A stretch of 11,786 bases of DNA, taken from positions 1-11,786 of the forward strand of contig JALTYD010000166.1 in NCBI GenBank assembly GCA_027046525.1. The letters are read 5' to 3'. The position numbers and the translations under genes are program-made. The notes beneath the pieces are model-generated. The model saw only the letters and a list, made by a program, of their open reading frames with translations. It was not told the DNA's origin and ran no database searches. Positions within the stretch are counted from its first letter, which is position 1. The number at the start of each line of letters is the position of its first letter. Source of the stretch: Pyrodictiaceae archaeon (lineage in GTDB: Archaea; Thermoproteota; Thermoprotei_A; Sulfolobales; Pyrodictiaceae). Positions 7,025 through 11,786 of the stretch are shown here, one piece after another.

Positions 7025-8374
7025 CTATATTTTAGGTTTAAGGCCTATCTCATTATACCATTTTGTCCATTTATCGCCGCAGATACTAAGAGCGTCTCTA
7101 AGTGGTATTGGTGTAGGAGTTGGAGCAGGATCAAGAGCTACTAGACAATATGTTTCAAATGCTAGTTTTTCTTGATAGTCCCAGTAGCCCTCTATCTTCC
7201 CCTTACCTATAGCTCTCTTTATAAATTCTCTGTAGAGAGGATGTATAGGTTTTGGTACATGTTTAGAGAAAGGTGTTCCTGGTAGAGGAATAAACGAGTG
7301 TAGACGAAGTTTAACGTTCTTAGATAATAATAACTCCATCAATTTTAGAGTATTTTGAATAGCTTCTTCGTCTTCGCCTGGTAGCCCGAATATTATATCG
7401 ATTACTGCTTGGAACCCATATTGGTTTAGTAGGTCGATTTTTTCTACCACTTCTTCCACACTATGCTCTCTATCTATGTAGTTGAGGACTCTATTATCTC
7501 CGCTCTGGAGCCCTATAGCTATACGTTTATTAGCAGCATACTTCTTGACTATCCTAAGAACTTCTGGTGTTATATATTCTGGTCTTGTCTCGCTAGGAAA
7601 TGTACCTAAGTATGGCTCACCGCCTTTACTCCTTACTTCTACGAGTAGTGATTCTATGGCTTCAGTATTTGGCTCACCTAGTTTTCTAGACATATAAGCA
7701 AATCCTATTGGTGCAACAAATCTTATTCTTCTCTTCCTATTCCTTATATATTCCTCTACAATTTCACCTACTTGTTCAATGCTACGATAACGCACAGTTG
7801 CTTTATAGAGCCATGGAACTTGGCAGAATCTACACTTGTAGGGGCAACCTCGCATAATCTCAATCGGAGGAAAGATTTTTGCTAGCTTACTATAACCAGG
7901 GTAATTATCTAAATCTATTATTCGTATCTTTGTTACATGAAATTTACCGTTATCTTCTCTGTAGGCTATATTAGGTACCTGGCTAATATCTATTATACCT
8001 CGAAAGTGGTCCAGTAACTCAATAACTGCGATTTCTCCATCGCCTATAACTACGGCATAAGCACCTACTCTAAGTAGTTGCCAATATAGCCCCTCTGCAT
8101 GAGGACCTCCTATAACAACAGGGTATCTTCTTGATACTTGTACAATTTCTCTCGAAAGCTCCAAGAATACAGGAGTAGATAGACTGTACATTATAACTGG
8201 TTTATATTTATGTTTAATACTATTCGCTAAGTATAGTGGATTCTTCTCGGTGATGTAAAGAGTAGTATCATTACCTAGTAGTCGATGAGACTCTAAAGCA
8301 CCAATAATACTAGCAAAAGCATTTCTTGCACCTCGTAGAGTTCTAGCAATTAATGCTATTTTCTTGCTCTCTAT
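7025..8374 (-). CDS. B12-binding/radical SAM domain protein, non-canonical start
   Basis: An N-terminal cobalamin-binding-like Rossmann domain is followed by a radical SAM domain. Counting from the first ATG (8191), the 4Fe-4S/SAM motif is CPYKCRFC (C116, C120, C123), GGPH lies at 28-31, and VVIGDGE at 47-53 is typical of the end of a B12-binding domain. C-terminal parts include IAIGLQSGDNRVL and IDIIFGLPGE. The frame stays open upstream to 8464. It encodes convincing first-half domain sequence (KIALIARTLRGARN, ALESHRLLG) but has no ATG, GTG, TTG or CTG. I place the start at an ATA at 8374-8372, with GAGGGAG (8386-8380) 5 nt before it. This gives about 449 residues and C177/C181/C184. The architecture resembles the archaeal MJ1487-type family (TIGR04013, from memory), whose reaction is unknown. 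The ATG at 8191 would cut the first domain in half. It lies 53 nt after the PLP enzyme gene. Confidence 0.8.
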   Translation of the reverse strand: MESKKIALIARTLRGARNAFASIIGALESHRLLGNDTTLYITEKNPLYLANSIKHKYKPVIMYSLSTPVFLELSREIVQVSRRYPVVIGGPHAEGLYWQLLRVGAYAVVIGDGEIAVIELLDHFRGIIDISQVPNIAYREDNGKFHVTKIRIIDLDNYPGYSKLAKIFPPIEIMRGCPYKCRFCQVPWLYKATVRYRSIEQVGEIVEEYIRNRKRRIRFVAPIGFAYMSRKLGEPNTEAIESLLVEVRSKGGEPYLGTFPSETRPEYITPEVLRIVKKYAANKRIAIGLQSGDNRVLNYIDREHSVEEVVEKIDLLNQYGFQAVIDIIFGLPGEDEEAIQNTLKLMELLLSKNVKLRLHSFIPLPGTPFSKHVPKPIHPLYREFIKRAIGKGKIEGYWDYQEKLAFETYCLVALDPAPTPTPIPLRDALSICGDKWTKWYNEIGLKPKI

Positions 8375-8379
8375 GATCT

Positions 8380-8386
8380 CTCCCTC
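8380..8386 (-). promoter_or_regulatory. Shine-Dalgarno-like site before the proposed ATA start
   Basis: GAGGGAG on the minus strand lies 5 nt before ATA 8374-8372. It is the only purine-rich SD-like stretch I noticed between the end of the PLP enzyme gene and the beginning of the recognisable B12-binding domain. Confidence 0.4.
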
Positions 8387-8427
8387 TTCTACTACCTTGA
8401 ATAAGTACTGTAATAATGTATATGTTT

Positions 8428-9561
8428 CTAGGAGATCCCTATAGTAACTATACTTGCGATATAATCAATCATTTTCAATCCACTACCAGTTAGTATTATT
8501 ACTACCTCCTTACACCCTTTATCCCTTAATTTGTCGTGTATTTTACTAAAGGCAGCATAAACAGTAGCCGATGTTGGTTCTACTATAAATCCTTTATCTA
8601 GTAGTTCCTTTAGAGCATGTATGATCTCACTACTATTAACTAAGACGACAAAACCATTTGTTGCTTGAAGAGCATCTACAGCCTCCTCTATTCTAGGAGG
8701 GTTTTTCACCAACAGACCGTCTGCTAGTGTTGAGTTTTCGTAGCTATGGATACTACCATAGATTCTCTCGTATAATGGAGGGTTAGCCGTACTCTGCACA
8801 GCAACTAGATGTGGAATTTTGTCTATTATCTTAAGATCTAGAAGTTCTTTAAAGCCATAATATATACCTAGTAGTAGCCCGCCAGAACCAAAAGGTACAA
8901 GAATAGCATCAGGTACACCAATCTGTTCATACAACTCATATGCTATCGTTTTTATCCCCTCAATAAATAATGGATTAGAGAGATGATCAACATAGAAGCA
9001 GTTTTTCCTATTCAGAATATCTAGTGCTATTTTAGTTGCATCATCTCTTGTTGGAGCTTCTACTACTTCTGCGCCGAGCATTTTGATAAACTTCTTTTTC
9101 CCAATAGGAGCATGTTTAGGAACAATAATAGTAGCTTTGTATCTATAGAGCCTAGCATATGTAGCTACAGATATCCCAGCATTTCCTGAAGAATCCTCGA
9201 GTATATGTCTTGTACTCAAACTTTCTGCAACATATGATAGTGCAGTTAAAGCTCCTCTATCTTTAAAACTACCAGTCGGGTTAAGATACTCTAGTTTATA
9301 CACTATTTTAAAAGAACTATTCTCCTCGGAGACAGCTGGTGTAGAGCCTTCCCCTAAGCTACGTCGAGGTTTAATAGCTAGCATAGAGACGTATCTAATG
9401 AGACCGTATCCTCGTGGATGCCATTCTCTGTCTCTTTTTTCGATGGATAGAGGGCTTCCACATCTTGGACAGATTATTCTCTTTAGCTTCGCTGAGTATA
9501 TAGATTCTGTGTATCCACACTTTTTGCAGACAAAGAAACTAACATACTGTGGAGCCGGCAA
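8428..9561 (-). CDS. Threonine-synthase-like PLP-dependent enzyme (fold type II)
   Basis: A 377-residue PLP enzyme of the threonine synthase/threonine dehydratase/cysteine synthase superfamily. An N-terminal zinc ribbon (C12/C15 and C31/C34) precedes LGEGSTP (69-75). The PLP lysine is K100 in NPTGSFKDRG. The substrate loop is EDSSGNAG (122-129), the phosphate-binding loop PFGSGG (223-228), and TGSG is at 358-361. Zinc ribbon, LGEGSTP and overall length fit threonine synthases (O-phosphohomoserine to threonine). However, the loop reads SSGNAG rather than the usual STGNT, so a related lyase or sulfhydrylase is possible. I therefore give no symbol. TTG at 9561 is the likely start, since an in-frame stop lies several codons upstream and no ATG is in frame nearby. 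It is first in a leftward group with the radical SAM and JAMM genes, and divergent from prpD. Confidence 0.85.
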   Translation of the reverse strand: MPAPQYVSFFVCKKCGYTESIYSAKLKRIICPRCGSPLSIEKRDREWHPRGYGLIRYVSMLAIKPRRSLGEGSTPAVSEENSSFKIVYKLEYLNPTGSFKDRGALTALSYVAESLSTRHILEDSSGNAGISVATYARLYRYKATIIVPKHAPIGKKKFIKMLGAEVVEAPTRDDATKIALDILNRKNCFYVDHLSNPLFIEGIKTIAYELYEQIGVPDAILVPFGSGGLLLGIYYGFKELLDLKIIDKIPHLVAVQSTANPPLYERIYGSIHSYENSTLADGLLVKNPPRIEEAVDALQATNGFVVLVNSSEIIHALKELLDKGFIVEPTSATVYAAFSKIHDKLRDKGCKEVVIILTGSGLKMIDYIASIVTIGIS

Positions 9562-9634
9562 TGTTATCCCTAGATCTATCTATGAGGAGAAGATTAATTT
9601 CGTTAATTAGTACAATTTATCATAGGTGAGTTTT
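9562..9634. promoter_or_regulatory. Divergent promoter region between PLP enzyme gene and prpD
   Basis: This 73-bp gap drives both directions. ATTAATTT (9593-9600) and TTAATTA (9603-9609) can serve as TATA elements on either strand. They form an inverted repeat, ATTAA-tttcg-TTAAT (9593-9607). Starts about 26 nt away would fall near 9569 leftward and 9621 rightward, giving short leaders in both cases. A separate 8-bp palindrome, TAGATCTA, lies at 9571-9578. Confidence 0.5.
9625..9630 (+). promoter_or_regulatory. Shine-Dalgarno site deciding the prpD start
   Basis: GGTGAG matches the archaeal 16S tail and lies 4 nt before the ATG at 9635. The in-frame GTG at 9626 is inside this site, so it is more likely part of the ribosome-binding site than the start codon. 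Confidence 0.6.
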
Positions 9635-11005
9635 ATGCTTGCACGCGAAATCTCGAGATACGTCATACATGATGTAAATATCGACAATATACCACAAAAT
9701 GTCATAAAAGAAGTTAAGAGAAGAGTACTTGATAGTTTTGCTGTAATGGTAGGTGCATATAATGAGCCTCCTCCTTCAATAGCGCGAAAAGTTGCCGCAA
9801 AGACAGCTGCTCCTGAGTATGGAGGAACATTATTCGGTACTACGTTGAAAGTTCCCATAGACTACGTTGCGTTTGCAAATGGTTGCCACGTAAGATATCT
9901 AGATTTTAACGATACATATTTATCGAAAGAAGCTCTTCATCCAAGCGATATGATACCTGCACTAATCGGTGTTACCGAGGCTGAAAATGTTGATGGAGAA
10001 AAGCTCATAGAAGGTATAGTTGCTGCATACGAAGTTGGCTGTAGGCTAGCTGATGCTGCTAGTGTTAGAGATAGAGGATGGGATCATGTAACGTATATCA
10101 CTATTGCAACTGCGGCTGGTGCTGGAAAAATTATGGGTTTAGACGAAGATAGACTTTACCATGCTATCAACATTGCAACTGTTGCTGGAATGGCATTACG
10201 ACAAACAAGAGCGGGCGAAATTAGTATGTGGAAAGGTTGTGCTGCAGCAAATTCGGCTAGACACGGTGTATTTGCTGCATTGCTAGCAAAACATGGTATG
10301 ACTGGGCCAGCTCCGATATTCGAAGGGGAAATGGGGTTCTTCAAGCTAGTATCAGGAGATTTTTCTATAGAGAAATGGGGAGGGAGAGAGAATGAGCCTT
10401 TTAAGATCCTAGAAACAAGCATAAAATATTATCCTGTTGAATACCATTCTATGAGTGCCGTTGAAGCTGCCTTGAAGATAAGAGAAAAACTCGGTAGACT
10501 AACACCTGATATTATAGATTCTGTAGTAGTTAGAACTTTCACTGTATCGTATAAGATCATAGTAAAGGATCCAGAGAAATGGGATCCAAAGACTAGAGAA
10601 ACTGCTGATCACAGTCTCCCATACATTGTAGCTTCGGCTCTCTTAGATGGCTATATATGGTTAGATACCTTCTCTCAGGAAAAAATTCTCAGTAAAGATG
10701 TACGTAAAGTCATGAAAAAGATGAAGATAGAAGTAGATCCAGAACATGACAAACTATACCCAGAAGGTATAGCTAATACTATAATAGTTCGTACTACTGA
10801 TGGGAGAGTTGCAGAAGAGACAGTTGTATATCCTAGAGGCCACTTCAAAAATCCAATGACAGATAGTGAAATTGAAGAAAAATTCAATAAATTAGCTGAA
10901 AACCTGCTAGCCAAAGATAGGAGGAAAGAAATTACCGAGAAGACTTGGAAGTTAGAAAAACTAAGTGATTTGACAGAGCTGATGACTCTTATAGCTATTC
11001 AATAG
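9635..11005 (+). CDS. prpD: 2-Methylcitrate dehydratase (MmgE/PrpD family)
   Basis: A cytoplasmic MmgE/PrpD-family enzyme expected to dehydrate 2-methylcitrate to 2-methyl-cis-aconitate in propionyl-CoA catabolism. Family blocks, numbered from the GTG at 9626, are RYLDFNDTY (90-98) with HPSDMIPA (105-112), AYEVGCRLADA (134-144), ISMWKGCAAANSARHG (199-214) and MTGPAPIFEGEMGF (225-238). Further on are KYYPVEYHSMSAVEAAL, ADHSLPYIVASALLDG and YPRGHFKNPMTD. The length of 456-459 is normal and no family block appears to be missing. ATG 9635 is preferred over GTG 9626. Only 9 nt separate its stop from the first prpB ATG, so the two form an operon. Some family members act on other substrates (cis-aconitate, iminodisuccinate), but adjacency to prpB supports methylcitrate. 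Confidence 0.93.
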   Translation: MLAREISRYVIHDVNIDNIPQNVIKEVKRRVLDSFAVMVGAYNEPPPSIARKVAAKTAAPEYGGTLFGTTLKVPIDYVAFANGCHVRYLDFNDTYLSKEALHPSDMIPALIGVTEAENVDGEKLIEGIVAAYEVGCRLADAASVRDRGWDHVTYITIATAAGAGKIMGLDEDRLYHAINIATVAGMALRQTRAGEISMWKGCAAANSARHGVFAALLAKHGMTGPAPIFEGEMGFFKLVSGDFSIEKWGGRENEPFKILETSIKYYPVEYHSMSAVEAALKIREKLGRLTPDIIDSVVVRTFTVSYKIIVKDPEKWDPKTRETADHSLPYIVASALLDGYIWLDTFSQEKILSKDVRKVMKKMKIEVDPEHDKLYPEGIANTIIVRTTDGRVAEETVVYPRGHFKNPMTDSEIEEKFNKLAENLLAKDRRKEITEKTWKLEKLSDLTELMTLIAIQ

Positions 11006-11010
11006 GGGGA
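11005..11010 (+). promoter_or_regulatory. Shine-Dalgarno site for the upstream prpB ATG
   Basis: GGGGGA overlaps the last base of the prpD stop codon and lies 4 nt before ATG 11015. It can pair with the 16S CCUCC core using one G-U pair. The alternative ATG at 11045 has only the A-tract before it. Confidence 0.5.
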
Positions 11011-11014
11011 AGTA

Positions 11015-11786
11015 ATGTTTAATATCTATAAAAAAAAAAAAAAAATGAGAAAACCAGCAGAAACACTACGAGAACTGCTGAATAAGGAGGAGATAGTTGT
11101 TGCGCCGGGTGTCTATAATGCCGCAGTAGCACTCCTAGCAGAAAAGCTAGGTTTTAAAGCACTATATCTCAGTGGTGCAGCTATAACAGGTTCTTTAGCT
11201 ATGCCAGATATAGGTATTATAACACTTGACGAAATAGCATTACACGCACGATGGATTACAAGAGTTACGAAGTTACCGCTTATTGTGGATATAGATACAG
11301 GTTTTGGAGAGCCAGTAAACGTTATGCGTACAGTAAAGGTGATGGAAGAAATAGGAGTAGCTGCTATCCAGATCGAAGATCAAGTACTTCCAAAGAAATG
11401 TGGACACTTATCAGGGAAACAGCTTATTCCACCAGAGGAGATGGTGAAGAAGATAAGAGCTGCCATTGAAGCAAGATCAGATCCAAATTTCGTAATAATA
11501 GCTAGAACTGATGCGAGAGGAGTAGAAGGGCTGGAAGAAGCAATATGGCGAGCCAATCTCTATGTAGAAGCTGGTGCAGATGTCATATTTCCGGAAGCAC
11601 TTACTTCGAGAGAAGAATTTAGAGAATTTGCAAAAAAAGTGAAAGCACCACTCTTAGCAAATATGACTGAATTCGGAAAAACACCATATATCACTGTTGA
11701 TGAATTTAAAGAACTAGGTTATAAAATAGTAATATTTCCAGTGACAACGTTTAGAGCTTCTCTTAAAGCTTCAGAGAGAGTACTTA
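11015..11786 (+). CDS. prpB: 2-Methylisocitrate lyase (partial, runs off the window)
   Basis: An isocitrate lyase/PEP mutase superfamily enzyme that cleaves 2-methylisocitrate to pyruvate and succinate, the last step of the methylcitrate cycle. Numbered from ATG 11045: LSGAAITGSLAMPDIG (42-57) with D55, VDIDTGFG (81-88) with Mg2+-binding-type D82 and D84, KKCGH (117-121) with catalytic C119, and ARTDARGVEGLEEAI (153-167). FPEAL (182-186) and ANMTEFGKTP (205-214) follow. These match E. coli PrpB positions D58, D85, D87, K121 and C123 with a constant offset. Two in-frame starts exist. ATG 11015 has an SD site and adds ten residues including five lysines encoded by a 16-A run. ATG 11045 takes its A from the end of that run and gives the usual family N-terminus. 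About 50 C-terminal residues lie beyond the window. Confidence 0.95.
   Translation, partial: MFNIYKKKKKMRKPAETLRELLNKEEIVVAPGVYNAAVALLAEKLGFKALYLSGAAITGSLAMPDIGIITLDEIALHARWITRVTKLPLIVDIDTGFGEPVNVMRTVKVMEEIGVAAIQIEDQVLPKKCGHLSGKQLIPPEEMVKKIRAAIEARSDPNFVIIARTDARGVEGLEEAIWRANLYVEAGADVIFPEALTSREEFREFAKKVKAPLLANMTEFGKTPYITVDEFKELGYKIVIFPVTTFRASLKASERVL
11030..11045 (+). repeat. prpB: 16-base poly-A homopolymer at the start of prpB
   Basis: Sixteen consecutive A lie between the two in-frame ATG codons, with the last A being the first base of ATG 11045. In the frame of ATG 11015 the tract encodes a run of lysines. It is the longest single-base run I see in the window and is a candidate site for replication or transcription slippage, or for a sequencing length error. 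Confidence 0.9.

Noticed and set aside
6902..7144. Plus-strand frame across the JAMM/radical SAM junction
   Set aside because: It is antisense to both genes, and its amino-acid composition and lack of domain do not suggest a protein.
8189..8191. ATG 8191 as the true start of the radical SAM gene
   Set aside because: It would remove the first half of the B12-binding domain, which is encoded in the same open frame upstream.
10156..10914. Two minus-strand frames inside prpD
   Set aside because: They are mirror frames of a strongly conserved gene.
11030..11045. Poly-A/poly-T tract read as a transcription terminator
   Set aside because: T-runs terminate archaeal transcription when on the coding strand. 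Here the rightward transcript carries A, and no leftward gene ends here.
11251..11469. 72-codon plus-strand frame inside prpB
   Set aside because: It is out of frame with prpB, whose conserved motifs VDIDTGFG and KKCGH cover the same bases.

Overview
The window looks like a piece of a hyperthermophilic crenarchaeal (Thermoproteota) chromosome. It is AT-rich, uses ATA and AGA codons heavily, packs genes with short gaps, often starts genes with TTG or GTG, and carries GGAG/GGTG Shine-Dalgarno sites that match the archaeal 16S tail. The protein set fits: archaeal-type IleRS, a JAMM protease, a short acyl-CoA dehydrogenase and a B12-binding/radical SAM protein of archaeal type. The exact genus cannot be read from this sequence. 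No rRNA, tRNA, CRISPR array, insertion sequence or integrase was found.

Layout. Positions 1-539 (+) hold the tail of an unidentified gene whose stop overlaps the TTG start of a membrane-anchored protein facing outwards. Positions 628-1989 (+) encode a MATE-family efflux transporter, and 2084-2536 (+) a small helical hypothetical protein. Positions 2551-3486 (-) encode a shortened acyl-CoA dehydrogenase, convergent with the hypothetical gene and divergent from ileS (3621-6557, +). A leftward group of three genes follows: a threonine-synthase-like PLP enzyme (9561 to 8428), a B12-binding/radical SAM protein (about 8374 to 7025) and a JAMM/MPN+ metallopeptidase (7002 to 6589). Across a 73-bp divergent promoter region lies a rightward pair, prpD (9635-11005) and prpB (from 11015, cut by the window end).

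How the genes fit together. prpD and prpB encode the dehydratase and lyase steps of the 2-methylcitrate cycle, which converts propionyl-CoA and oxaloacetate to pyruvate and succinate. The acyl-CoA dehydrogenase and the threonine-linked PLP enzyme could both lie upstream of propionyl-CoA, but this is inference. The PLP enzyme plus JAMM pairing also recalls sulfur-carrier-dependent cysteine synthesis (CysM/CysO/Mec), although no ubiquitin-like carrier is visible here.

Most unusual points. (1) A run of 16 A sits between two in-frame ATG codons at the start of prpB. (2) The radical SAM gene has about 60-90 codons of domain-like sequence upstream of its first ATG, with no ATG, GTG, TTG or CTG to start it. 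(3) The acyl-CoA dehydrogenase has lost much of its N-terminal helical domain but keeps the catalytic Glu. (4) The PLP-radical SAM-JAMM gene order is uncommon. (5) ileS is preceded by a short Ile-rich reading frame and a perfect 10-bp palindrome.
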